Of a stretch of DNA of 64,000 bases, positions 10,577-18,502 are shown piece after piece. How positions within the stretch are numbered: position 1 is the first letter of the stretch; each line of letters opens with the position of its first letter. The translations under genes were made by a program, and so were the position numbers. The notes beneath the pieces are model-generated. The model saw only the letters and a program-made list of their open reading frames with translations, ran no database searches and was not told where the DNA came from. The DNA comes from Myxococcota bacterium (GTDB taxonomy: Bacteria > Myxococcota_A > Bradymonadia > UBA7976 > UBA1532): assembly GCA_963169045.1 (NCBI GenBank), contig CAUJDF010000044.1, forward strand, positions 372,001-436,000, written 5' to 3'.

Positions 10577-11818
10577 TCAGTCCTCGTCGTCGTCCGTCGA
10601 CCGCCCAGGGGCGGTCGCGCCGTCGTCCTGCTTCGCGGCCGTGTCGGGTACGGGGTCGAGCGCGTCGGTCTCGAGGGTGCGCTCGTTCTCGGCCGTCGCG
10701 TTCGTCTGCGCGCGGCGCTTCGCGAGCCAGGCGTCGAGGGATTCGACCAGACCGCTCGGCTCCCGGGGTCCGGAGCCCTCGAGCCCGCCGAGGTCCACGA
10801 GGCGCGTGTAGTGCGCGCGCTGACCGGTGGGCGTGGCGTCCTCGGGGGGAGCGCCGAGATCGATCTCGCCGTACATCGCCTCGGCCTCCATACGCTCGCG
10901 GGCGAAGATGCGGGCAAGGAAGGCGCCGAGGTGCTTCACGTCGAAGCGCGGGAAGCGGCGCCGCCGGTGGGCCGCCAGGGCGTCGGCGAACTCGGCGGCG
11001 GTGGCGAAGCGCGACTCCCGGTCCTTCGCGAGGGCGCGGCGCAGCAGGCCGTCGAACTCGGCGTCGACGCGCGGGTTCTGCGCGCTGGGCGGATCGGGCT
11101 CCTGCGCGCGGATGCCCTCCATCAGCGCCAGGTCGTCGGGCGCATGGAACGGCGCGTTGCCCGTCACGAGCTCGTAGAGCACGACGCCGGCCGCGAAGAC
11201 GTCGGAGCGACGGTCGAGCCGCTTCCCCCACGTCTGCTCCGGGCTCATGTACTTGACCTTCCCTTTGATGATGCCCGCGCGCGTCTTGGATCGGTTGCGC
11301 CGCGCCTTCGCGATGCCGAAATCGATCAAACGGACCTGCCCGTCGTATCCCACGAGGATGTTCGACGGGCTGAAGTCGCGGTGGATGATCTCCATCGGCC
11401 GGCCCTCGTCGTCCATCTGGTCGTGCGCGCAGTGCAGGCCACGCAGCGCCTGCTCCACGCAGAACAGCGCGTACTCCACCGGCAGCTCGACGTCGCGCTC
11501 GCGGCAGCGGCGCATGATCGAGCGGAGGTCGCAGCCGTCGACGAACTCCATCGCGAGGAAGTAGCTCTCGTCGACGACGCCGAACTCGTACACGCGGGCG
11601 ATGTTCGGGTGATCGAGCTGGCCGGCGATCTTGGCCTCGTCGATCAGCATGTCGATGAACTCGGGGTCGCTCGTGTAGTACGGCAGGATGCGCTTGATGG
11701 CGACGTCGTGCGCGTGCCCGTCGGGCGCCTGGTAGATTCCCCTGAAGATCTCGGCCATTCCACCGGTCGAAACACGATAGAGCAGCCGATACGGGCCGAA
11801 CCACTGCGGTCGACGCAT
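10577..11818 (-). CDS. Cytoplasmic Ser/Thr protein kinase
   Basis: 413-aa Hanks-type kinase. Glycine-rich loop VSTGGMAEIF, catalytic Lys in DVAIKRIL, catalytic loop HRDFSPSNIL, DFGIAKA, and the MSPEQ of the activation segment are all present, so it should be active. The kinase domain fills about residues 8-275; the rest is a charged, low-complexity tail ending in Asp/Glu, with no membrane span. ATG 11818 is chosen because it lies 6 nt after a -10 box; there is no ribosome site. It is coupled to the acyltransferase gene, so lipid acylation is a possible target process (inference). Confidence 0.92.
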   Translation of the reverse strand: MRRPQWFGPYRLLYRVSTGGMAEIFRGIYQAPDGHAHDVAIKRILPYYTSDPEFIDMLIDEAKIAGQLDHPNIARVYEFGVVDESYFLAMEFVDGCDLRSIMRRCRERDVELPVEYALFCVEQALRGLHCAHDQMDDEGRPMEIIHRDFSPSNILVGYDGQVRLIDFGIAKARRNRSKTRAGIIKGKVKYMSPEQTWGKRLDRRSDVFAAGVVLYELVTGNAPFHAPDDLALMEGIRAQEPDPPSAQNPRVDAEFDGLLRRALAKDRESRFATAAEFADALAAHRRRRFPRFDVKHLGAFLARIFARERMEAEAMYGEIDLGAPPEDATPTGQRAHYTRLVDLGGLEGSGPREPSGLVESLDAWLAKRRAQTNATAENERTLETDALDPVPDTAAKQDDGATAPGRSTDDDED

Positions 11819-11824
11819 CGGGCA

Positions 11825-11853
11825 CTTGTACCCCGCGGGCCCATCGGTTGCAA
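11825..11853 (-). promoter_or_regulatory. Leaderless promoter of the kinase-acyltransferase operon
   Basis: Minus strand TTGCAA (11853-11848), 17 nt, TACAAG (11830-11825), then 6 nt to ATG 11818, which places the start site at or next to the A of ATG. TTGCAA is its own reverse complement and also serves as -35 for the divergent gene. Confidence 0.55.
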
Positions 11854-11876
11854 TCACCCGGACCGGGTGCTAAATG
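11848..11876 (+). promoter_or_regulatory. Promoter of the nDsbD-like gene and prkA
   Basis: TTGCAA (11848-11853), 17 nt, TAAATG (11871-11876). The predicted start near 11883 leaves a short leader with GGGGTGG (11899-11905) before ATG 11910. The -35 hexamer is the same six base pairs used by the opposite promoter. Confidence 0.45.
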
Positions 11877-11909
11877 AACGCCCGGACAATCACGCCCTGG
11901 GGTGGCCGC

Positions 11910-12395
11910 ATGCGTCGTCTCTGCATCTCGAGCCTGCTCCTCTTCGTCACCGCGTTCGCCTGTCAGCGCGAACCGGCGGCGCGCGAGGGCGCGGCCGGCC
12001 CCGCCCCGGGACCGGCCGGCACCGAGGCCGTCGCCAGGCCCGCCGCTGCCGGAGCGTCGGCGTACACGGTGCGCATCGTTCCCGGCGAGGCCACCGCCGG
12101 CCAGCCCGCCACGAGCGTCATCGAGGTCAGCCCGGCCCCCGGCTTCAAGATCAATCAGGAGTTCCCGGCGAAGCTGAAGCTGTCGAAGACCGAGGGCGTC
12201 GCCCCGGTCAAGACCGAGCTCGGCCTGGACGACGCCGAGATCAGCGACAAGTCGCTGCGGTTCAGCGTGCGGTTCACCCCGGCGAACGCCGGCAAGGTGG
12301 CGCTCGCCGGCGCCGCCGACTTCAGCGTGTGCAATGACACCACCTGCAAGCTGATCCGCGACGAGCAGCTCTCGTGGGAGGTCCAGGTCAAGTGA
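11910..12395 (+). CDS. Exported protein with an nDsbD-like domain
   Basis: 161 aa. The N-terminal signal (MRRLCISSLLLFVTAFAC) may be a lipoprotein signal, although the lipobox AFAC is not ideal. After an Ala/Pro linker the domain (about 50-161) is Ig-like: GFKINQEFPAKLKL followed by a late FSVCNDTTC, with Cys141 and Cys146. This pattern resembles the periplasmic N-terminal domain of DsbD, which carries a redox cysteine pair, but the transmembrane and thioredoxin parts of DsbD are absent. Its stop overlaps the prkA start as GTGA. Confidence 0.7.
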   Translation: MRRLCISSLLLFVTAFACQREPAAREGAAGPAPGPAGTEAVARPAAAGASAYTVRIVPGEATAGQPATSVIEVSPAPGFKINQEFPAKLKLSKTEGVAPVKTELGLDDAEISDKSLRFSVRFTPANAGKVALAGAADFSVCNDTTCKLIRDEQLSWEVQVK

Positions 12396-14635
12396 CGGCC
12401 TCCGACGGCGGTCCGATCGCCCCGGCGCGGTTCCTCGAGCGCACGACCGCGCAGGTGCGCGAGCGCTTCGTCGGCGAGAAGACGATCCTCAGCTTCCACG
12501 AGTACCTCGACGTCGTCGTCGCGAATCCGGCCAGCCAGGCGCGAGACGCGGCGACGTTCGTCCGCGACTGCTTCCTCCACTACGGCACCGAGACGCTCGA
12601 GCGTCCGTACGGACGGTTCACGCGCTTCAAGCTGTTCGACGCGCCGTTCGACGGCGGCCGCAACCGCCTCTTCGGTCACGAGCCCGTGCAGAACGCGGTG
12701 TTCGGGCTGGTCTCCGACTTCGTGCGCGAGGGTCGCGTCAACAAGCTGATCCTGCTGCATGGACCCAACGGCAGCGCGAAGACGAGCTTCATCTCCTGCC
12801 TGGTGCGCGCGCTCGAACACTACAGCCACCAGCCCGAAGGCGCGCTCTACAGCTTCAACTGGGTGTTCCCGTCGACGAAGGTGAGCCGCGGCGCCATCGG
12901 GTTCGGCGGCGGGCGGAGCTTCGACGACCTGCCGACGTTCGCGCACCTCGCCGACGGCGACGTCGACGCGATCGTGCGCAACGAGGTGCGCGACCACCCG
13001 CTGTTGCTGCTGCCGCCGGCCCAGCGCCTCGAGCTGCTGCGCGGCCTGCTCGGTCCCGACGCCCGGCTGCCGCTGAGCCTGACCGAGGGCGACCTGAGCC
13101 CGAAGTCGCGGGCCATCTTCGACGCGCTCCTGCGCGCCTACAAGGGCGACCTGGCCGAAGTGCTCAAGCACGTCCAGGTCGTGCGCTTCCACGTGTCGCG
13201 GCGCTACCGGCAGGCGGCGGTCACCGTCGACCCGCAGATGCGCGTCGACGCCGGCGTCCGCCAGGTCACCGCCGATCGCAGCCTGGGATCGCTGCCCCCG
13301 AGCCTCCAGAACCTCGCGCTGTTCGAGCCGCTCGGCGAGCTGGTCGACGCCAACCGCGGCGTGCTCGAGTACAACGACCTGCTGAAGCGGCCCCTCGAGG
13401 CCTTCAAGTACCTGCTCTCCACCTGCGAGAAGGGCACCGTCAGCCTCGAGACGATGACCCTGCAGGTCGACACGCTGTTCATCGCCAGCTCCAACGCCAA
13501 CCACCTGCAGGCGTTCCAGGAGCTGCCCGACTTCGCAAGCTTCAAGGCCCGCATCGAGCTGGTCCAGGTGCCCTACCTCATCGACTTCGAGGCCGAGGAG
13601 CGCATCTACCAGGAGCAGATCGACAACAGCGCGCTGCCCCGCCCCGTCGCACCGCACACGGCGGAGGTGGCCGCGCTCTGGGGCGTCCTGACGAGGCTCG
13701 AGCGCCCGGCGGCGAAGCTCTACTCGCCGGCGGTGCAGAAGATCCTCCAGGCGATCACGCCGCTGCAGAAGGCGCTGCTGTACACGAAGGGCGAGCTGCC
13801 GACGGGGCTGCCCCGCGACGTGGCGAACGAAGTGAAGGGGCTGGTGCCGCGGCTCTATTCGGAGCGTGCGGCGCTGTCCCACTACGAGGGGCGCTTCGGC
13901 GCCAGCCCGCGCGAGCTCAAGGCGTCCGTGCTCGGCGCGGCGCGCCGCGAGGGCTATCGCTGCCTGTCGCCGCTGGCGCTGCTCGACGAGCTGGAGGAGC
14001 TGGTCAAGCAGAAGTCGGTGTACGAGTTCCTGCGTCTCGATCCCGACGGCGAGTACCACCGCCCGGAGCAGGCGATCGAGACCGTGCGCGAGTGGTACCT
14101 GCGGCAGGTCGAGGACGAGCTGCACGCCGCGATGGGCCTGGTCGACGTCGGTCGCACCCGCGACCTGTTCCGGCGCTACATCGACCATGTGATGCACTCG
14201 ATCCGCAAAGAGAAGCGGCTCAACGCGACCACCGGACGCTACGAGGACCCCGACGAGACCCTGATGCGCGATATCGAGGGGCGACTCGGCGTCCGTCCGG
14301 AGCAGGCCGAGGATGCCCGCGCCGGCGCGATGCACCGCATTGCCGCGTGGCGCATGGACCACCCGAAGCTGCCGCTCGACTACGACGAGATCTTCTCCGA
14401 GCAGCTGGCGCGGCTGCGCGACTCCTACTACGAGGAGAAGCGCCAGGTCGCCGACCGCATGAAGCGGCACCTGCTCGCATACCTGGTCGAAGAGAACCCC
14501 AAGCTGGACGCCGAGGACCACGCCGCCGTCGAGGCGACGTTCCAGCGCCTCGAGAGCGACTTCGGTTACTGCCGCGAGTGCGCCATCGACGTCATCGGAT
14601 CGCTGCTCAAGCAGCAGCGGCGCCGCGCGGGGTGA
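12392..14635 (+). CDS. prkA: PrkA-family serine kinase / AAA+ ATPase
   Basis: 747-aa PrkA/YeaG-type protein. The AAA part carries Walker A GPNGSAKT (residues 124-131), followed by the long PrkA-specific region and the C-terminal kinase-like segment. Homologues are regulatory ATPase/kinases linked to stationary phase, sporulation or nitrogen stress; substrates are poorly known. GTG 12392 overlaps the upstream stop (GTGA). The yeaH and spoVR (ycgB) genes that often accompany prkA are absent; its partner here is an nDsbD-like exported protein. Confidence 0.9.
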   Translation: MTASDGGPIAPARFLERTTAQVRERFVGEKTILSFHEYLDVVVANPASQARDAATFVRDCFLHYGTETLERPYGRFTRFKLFDAPFDGGRNRLFGHEPVQNAVFGLVSDFVREGRVNKLILLHGPNGSAKTSFISCLVRALEHYSHQPEGALYSFNWVFPSTKVSRGAIGFGGGRSFDDLPTFAHLADGDVDAIVRNEVRDHPLLLLPPAQRLELLRGLLGPDARLPLSLTEGDLSPKSRAIFDALLRAYKGDLAEVLKHVQVVRFHVSRRYRQAAVTVDPQMRVDAGVRQVTADRSLGSLPPSLQNLALFEPLGELVDANRGVLEYNDLLKRPLEAFKYLLSTCEKGTVSLETMTLQVDTLFIASSNANHLQAFQELPDFASFKARIELVQVPYLIDFEAEERIYQEQIDNSALPRPVAPHTAEVAALWGVLTRLERPAAKLYSPAVQKILQAITPLQKALLYTKGELPTGLPRDVANEVKGLVPRLYSERAALSHYEGRFGASPRELKASVLGAARREGYRCLSPLALLDELEELVKQKSVYEFLRLDPDGEYHRPEQAIETVREWYLRQVEDELHAAMGLVDVGRTRDLFRRYIDHVMHSIRKEKRLNATTGRYEDPDETLMRDIEGRLGVRPEQAEDARAGAMHRIAAWRMDHPKLPLDYDEIFSEQLARLRDSYYEEKRQVADRMKRHLLAYLVEENPKLDAEDHAAVEATFQRLESDFGYCRECAIDVIGSLLKQQRRRAG

Positions 14636-14655
14636 AATCCCGATTGGAGGGGATC

Positions 14656-15057
14656 ATGAAGGCGATCGTCGCGAGCCTGCTGCTGCTCGCAGGAGCGGCG
14701 CAGGCGGCCCAGCCCGCCGCGCAGGAGAAGCTGCGCCAGTACACGGTGCTCGCGCAGAAGCTCGAGGCCGCGGACGAGGGCAAGCGCTTCGTCGAGGACG
14801 TCGGCACGCTGCGCGCGTGGCTGAGCGAGGCGCAGGCCTTCCTCGCGCAGGAAGAGGACGAGGCGGCCTCCCGGGCGCTGTCGCGTATCGCCGTGCAATC
14901 GCGGCTGATCGAGGCGCTGCTCGAGCGCGCGAAGGCCGAGGACGCCGCCCGCCAGGCGCACGAGCGCGCCGACGTCGTCGAGAAGGACCTGGCCGACGCC
15001 CGCGCGAAGGCCGCGGATCTCGAGCGCCGCAACGCCGACCACGGAGGAGCGCGATGA
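14656..15057 (+). CDS. Periplasmic coiled-coil protein, partner of the OmpA-like lipoprotein
   Basis: 133 aa with a signal peptide ending AQA, then an almost wholly helical, charged sequence with heptad-like spacing (RADVVEKDLADARAKAADLERR). ATG 14656 has TTGGAGGGG just upstream. The stop overlaps the next start as ATGA, implying that the two products are made together and may interact at the outer membrane. No named family recognised. Confidence 0.75.
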   Translation: MKAIVASLLLLAGAAQAAQPAAQEKLRQYTVLAQKLEAADEGKRFVEDVGTLRAWLSEAQAFLAQEEDEAASRALSRIAVQSRLIEALLERAKAEDAARQAHERADVVEKDLADARAKAADLERRNADHGGAR

Positions 15058-16199
15058 AGGCGACACGCCTGCGCGGCGCGATCGTCGCCGCTTTTCTGTT
15101 CGCCGGGTGCGGCACCGCCCCCAAGCCCGCCGAGCTCGTCTCGTTCGAGCAGCTGCGGAGCGAGGGCTACGCCGAGACGGTGCGCGAGCGCCATCCCGAC
15201 CTCTACAAGGAGGCCGAGAAGCACTACCGCGACGCCATCGAGGCCCACGAGGACGGCGAGTCCGACCTGACGCTGCACCACACGCGGCTCGCCAGCATCA
15301 CCTGGCGCACCGCGGTGGCGCTGAGCCAGAAGAAGGACGCCGAGGACTCGCTGCGCGCGGCCGACAACCGGCGCAAGCTCGCCGAGGACGATCTGGCCCG
15401 CACGCGCCTGATGATCGAGAAGGCCGAGGCGATGGCGCGCATGCAGGCGATGCAGCGGCAGCTCGCCGACGCCCAGGCCAAGGCGACGCAGGAGAAGCGC
15501 GCCGCCGAGGCCAAGAGCAAGCTCGACAACATCGCCAAGAAGCTCGGCGACGCCGAGGGCATGGACGCGGCGCGCCACGCCCCGGGGCCGTTGAACAAGG
15601 CGCAGGCGAGCTTCAAGCTGGCGCTCGAGGCCTTCCAGAAGGGCGACTTCGCCGCCGCCGACCAGCAGGCCGCGGTCGCGCTCGCCGATGCCGACGCGGT
15701 CGTCGCCGCCACCAAGCCGGCGTTCGACGCCGAGGAGCAGGCCCGCCAGGTCGACGCCCGCTATCGCACGCTGCTGCAGGCGAGCAGCGGCCTGCCCGAC
15801 ACCGACGGCCGCATCACGCAGCGCGGCTTCGTCCTGTCGGTGCGCGAGCTCTTCGACGGCGGCAAGACGTCGATCCGGCCCGACAAGGCGTTCGCGCTGG
15901 ACCAGGTGGCCCAGCTGGTGTCGACCTACGGCGAGTTCAAGATCCTCGTCGAGGGGCACACCGACAACCGCGGCCGCGCCGACTCCAACCTGGTGCTGAG
16001 CCAGGCGCGCGCGCAGGCGGTGCTCGCCTACCTCACCGGCAAGGGTGTCCAGGCCGACCGCGTCAACGCGGTGGGCAAGGGCGACAGCGAACCGATCGCC
16101 GACAACTCGACCCGCGACGGTCGTGCGCAGAACCGCCGTGTGGATGTCATCTTCGTCCGCCCGCAGGCTGCGGCGCCGGCCGCCTCCGCCGCGAACTGA
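15054..16199 (+). CDS. OmpA-family peptidoglycan-binding lipoprotein
   Basis: 381 aa. Lipobox LFAGC gives Cys19. A long helical, coiled-coil stalk (about 40-250, rich in KAEAMARMQAMQ-type segments) is followed by an OmpA C-terminal domain (about 255-370) with the peptidoglycan-binding signature EGHTDNRGRADSN and the final NRRVDV. It likely tethers the outer membrane to the cell wall. Strong GGAGGAG ribosome site; coupled to the preceding coiled-coil gene. Confidence 0.92.
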   Translation: MKATRLRGAIVAAFLFAGCGTAPKPAELVSFEQLRSEGYAETVRERHPDLYKEAEKHYRDAIEAHEDGESDLTLHHTRLASITWRTAVALSQKKDAEDSLRAADNRRKLAEDDLARTRLMIEKAEAMARMQAMQRQLADAQAKATQEKRAAEAKSKLDNIAKKLGDAEGMDAARHAPGPLNKAQASFKLALEAFQKGDFAAADQQAAVALADADAVVAATKPAFDAEEQARQVDARYRTLLQASSGLPDTDGRITQRGFVLSVRELFDGGKTSIRPDKAFALDQVAQLVSTYGEFKILVEGHTDNRGRADSNLVLSQARAQAVLAYLTGKGVQADRVNAVGKGDSEPIADNSTRDGRAQNRRVDVIFVRPQAAAPAASAAN

Positions 16200-16208
16200 T
16201 CCCCCGGG

Positions 16209-16622
16209 CTACCGCTTCTTCGTGTCCATGCGGTGGCCCTTCTCGCCGAGGACCTTGCGCACCTTCGCCAGCACGTCCTCAATCTGGAACGGCTTGGTGA
16301 TGTAGAACTTCGCGCCGACGTTGATGCCCTCGATCATCGACAGCGGGTCGCTCTTGGCCGTGACGAAGATCACCGGGATCACACGGGTTTCGCGACGGTT
16401 CTTCAGTGCCTTGGTGAAGGTGAGCCCGTCGAGGTTGGGCATCATCACGTCGGCGAGGATGAGGTCCGGCCGGAACACCTCGAGCGTGCGCAGGCCGTCG
16501 AGGCCGTCCTTGGCGACGCGCACCTCGTAACCGTCCTTCTCGAGGATGCGGCTGAGCAGCGTGCGCACGTGCTCTTCGTCCTCGATGACCAGGATCTTCT
16601 TCTTCTCGGCGTCGGCCGACAT
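16209..16622 (-). CDS. Single-domain response regulator
   Basis: 137-aa CheY-like receiver with no output domain. The acidic pair is E14/D15, the phosphorylation site is Asp58 in LADVMMP, Thr88 is the switch threonine and Lys110 is the conserved lysine (ITKPF). ATG 16622 is preceded by GGAGAG. It lies downstream of, and in the same direction as, two glycosyltransferase genes, but a -10-like TACAAT at 16678-16673 suggests a separate promoter. The cognate kinase is not in the window. Confidence 0.93.
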   Translation of the reverse strand: MSADAEKKKILVIEDEEHVRTLLSRILEKDGYEVRVAKDGLDGLRTLEVFRPDLILADVMMPNLDGLTFTKALKNRRETRVIPVIFVTAKSDPLSMIEGINVGAKFYITKPFQIEDVLAKVRKVLGEKGHRMDTKKR

Positions 16623-16652
16623 GGGCTCTCCGGTGCGCGCGTTCGGCCGGGA

Positions 16653-17588
16653 TCATGGCGAGCGCGCCTGGGATTGTAAACTTCCGAACACGGTGTCCGG
16701 CGACAGGTCGGCGAGGCAGCGGTGGTGTCCCAGCGGGCACCGTCGCGGGCCGCGATCGGAGCACGGGCGGCACGGCAATCCGGGCACGGCGAGGTCGAGC
16801 CGGCCGGGGTCCGGCGGCAGGCGGGACGCCGCGGTGGGGCCGAACAGCATCACGACCGGAGTGCCCACGGCGCGCGCGAGGTGCAACAGGCCGCTGTCGC
16901 CGCCGACCGCGACGTCGCACGCTGCCAGCGCCGCGGCGGCCCGACACAGCGGCCACCCGAGCGTGTCGAGGTCGCGGTGCACACCGTCGGCGAGGTCGCG
17001 CTCGCCTTCGCTGCCGAGCAGCACGATGGGGCGTCCCGCCGCGCGCAGCCGGGACGCGAGCGATGCCCAGTGGGGCCAGCGCTTGGTGGCCCGCCGCGAG
17101 CCGGGCACGAGCGCGACGGCGTCCGCGGGCACCGCCGGGTCGGGCGTCGTGGGGTGGTGCGGCGTGCGCACGTCGATTGGGATGCCGACGGCCTCCGCCA
17201 ACGAGAGCGCGTCTTCGATGAACCGGGGTCCGCGCCGCACGCGCCGTGCGTAGCCCACGGGACCCCAGCCGACGCTCCGCCGCCCCCGGGCCAGCGCCGC
17301 CAGCAGCCCGCTGCGGACGGACGGATGCGCGCCGAGGACGAGGTCGTAGCGTCGAGCGCGCAGCTCGCCGCCGAGGCGCACCAGGGCAGCGGTGCCGGCG
17401 TCGCGCCCGCGCTTGTCGAACGCGAACGCGGTGTCGAAGCCGGGCAGGCCCGCGGCCAGCGCCCCGTGACCTGGCCGGGCCACGAGGTCGACCGCGTAGC
17501 CGGCGCGGCCCAGGTTCTCGATCAGCGGCAGCGTGAAGACGACGTCACCGATGAACGCGGTGTTGATGACGAGCGCACGCGGGCTCAA
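16653..17588 (-). CDS. Family 9 glycosyltransferase (heptosyltransferase-like)
   Basis: 311-aa GT-B enzyme of the ADP-heptose:LPS heptosyltransferase type. Visible marks are the N-terminal VINTAFIGDVVFTLPLIENL and the C-terminal donor-site block GGDSGLLHLARAVGTPVVMLFGPT. Likely role: adding heptose or a related sugar to LPS core or another envelope glycan. The start is TTG 17588, whose last two bases overlap the upstream TGA (TTGA), matching other coupled pairs in the window. The C-terminus has a Cys pair (CRPC). Confidence 0.88.
   Translation of the reverse strand: MSPRALVINTAFIGDVVFTLPLIENLGRAGYAVDLVARPGHGALAAGLPGFDTAFAFDKRGRDAGTAALVRLGGELRARRYDLVLGAHPSVRSGLLAALARGRRSVGWGPVGYARRVRRGPRFIEDALSLAEAVGIPIDVRTPHHPTTPDPAVPADAVALVPGSRRATKRWPHWASLASRLRAAGRPIVLLGSEGERDLADGVHRDLDTLGWPLCRAAAALAACDVAVGGDSGLLHLARAVGTPVVMLFGPTAASRLPPDPGRLDLAVPGLPCRPCSDRGPRRCPLGHHRCLADLSPDTVFGSLQSQARSP
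16673..16678 (-). promoter_or_regulatory. Candidate -10 box for the response regulator
   Basis: TACAAT on the minus strand (16678-16673), inside the 3' end of the heptosyltransferase gene. No clear -35 is seen 16-18 nt upstream. Leader of about 45 nt with a GGAGAG ribosome site before ATG 16622. Confidence 0.3.
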
Positions 17589-18463
17589 GCGAACACCGCC
17601 TCGAGGAGCGCCTCGAGGTGCGCCTCCGGGGTCGGCGGCGCGGCGCGGGGCGGCGAAGGACGCACCAGGGCGCCGCGCGCGACGGCGGCGAGGCCCGACG
17701 GGCCGCTGGACCGCGCCCAGACGTGCGTCGGATCCAGGAGGCAGGCGGCGCCGCACGCGTCGCTGACGACGGCCGGCACGCCGGCGGCGACGGCTTCCGC
17801 CACGACGTTGCCGTAGGGCTCGTAGCGCGCCGGATGCACGAGCAGCGCCGCACCGGCGATCCACGGTGCGGCCTCGATGGCGCCGTGAAAGACGACGCGG
17901 TCTCCGACGCCCAGCCGGACGGCGAGGCGGCGCCAACGGCGCGGGGCCGCGTCGGCGCCGATCACGTGCGTCACGAGGCCGGGCAGCCCTGGCAGCGCGC
18001 GCAGCCAGTGGTCGAGCCCCTTGCGGCGCAGACCGTGGCCGACGAGCACGGCAGCGCCGCCTGCTTCGCGGGCGGGCGGGGCTTCCGCGGAGAACACGGG
18101 GTTGAGAACGACGCGGGCGTCGTCGCGGCCGTACCAGGCGGCGAGCTCGGCGGCGACCATGGGCGAGATGGCGACGACACGCCTGGCGGCGCGGACCGCC
18201 GCGCGCTCGGCGGCCACGCGGCGCGCCCAGCGGAGACGCCATCCACCACAGGCCGCCACCCAGGCGGCGGACACGCCGTCACCGGTCCGCACGACGTCGC
18301 CGCCGTCGACGGCCCGGAGCGCGAACCGCACGCCGTCCGGCGCGAGCAGCCCCCGCGCCGCGAGCGCCCCCGCGAGCCAACGTCCATACCGTTCCAGGCC
18401 ACCGTCCCGGACGGTGGCTGCGCCGGGGGCGGCGAGCGTCAGCGCCCGAGAACCTTCGTGCAC
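17585..18463 (-). CDS. GT4-like glycosyltransferase
   Basis: 292-aa GT-B glycosyltransferase. An N-terminal acceptor half is followed by the donor half containing VGHGLRRKGLDHWLRAL and the E-x7-E type segment (YEPYGNVVAEAVAAGVPAVVSD). Probably adds a sugar to an envelope glycan together with the heptosyltransferase-like enzyme, whose start overlaps its stop. GTG 18463 is chosen; TTG 18469, two codons upstream, is an alternative. The next gene is divergent, with only 39 bp between the starts. Confidence 0.85.
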   Translation of the reverse strand: MHEGSRALTLAAPGAATVRDGGLERYGRWLAGALAARGLLAPDGVRFALRAVDGGDVVRTGDGVSAAWVAACGGWRLRWARRVAAERAAVRAARRVVAISPMVAAELAAWYGRDDARVVLNPVFSAEAPPAREAGGAAVLVGHGLRRKGLDHWLRALPGLPGLVTHVIGADAAPRRWRRLAVRLGVGDRVVFHGAIEAAPWIAGAALLVHPARYEPYGNVVAEAVAAGVPAVVSDACGAACLLDPTHVWARSSGPSGLAAVARGALVRPSPPRAAPPTPEAHLEALLEAVFA

Positions 18464-18464
18464 A

Positions 18465-18493
18465 TTCAAGTTCGAACCATCGCAGCGTATAAG
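18465..18493 (+). promoter_or_regulatory. Candidate promoter of the kinase-TPR-activator operon
   Basis: TTCAAG (18465-18470), 17 nt, TATAAG (18488-18493), 9 nt, ATG 18503. On the opposite strand TATACG (18491-18486) overlaps this -10 and could drive the glycosyltransferase gene, so the two promoters may exclude one another. Confidence 0.4.
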
Positions 18494-18502
18494 GAAGCCA
18501 TC

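Noticed and set aside
18465-18482. GTTCGAACC stretch resembling a tRNA T-arm
   Set aside because: No acceptor stem, anticodon arm or D-arm can be folded around it, and it lies in the 39-bp gap between two divergent genes.
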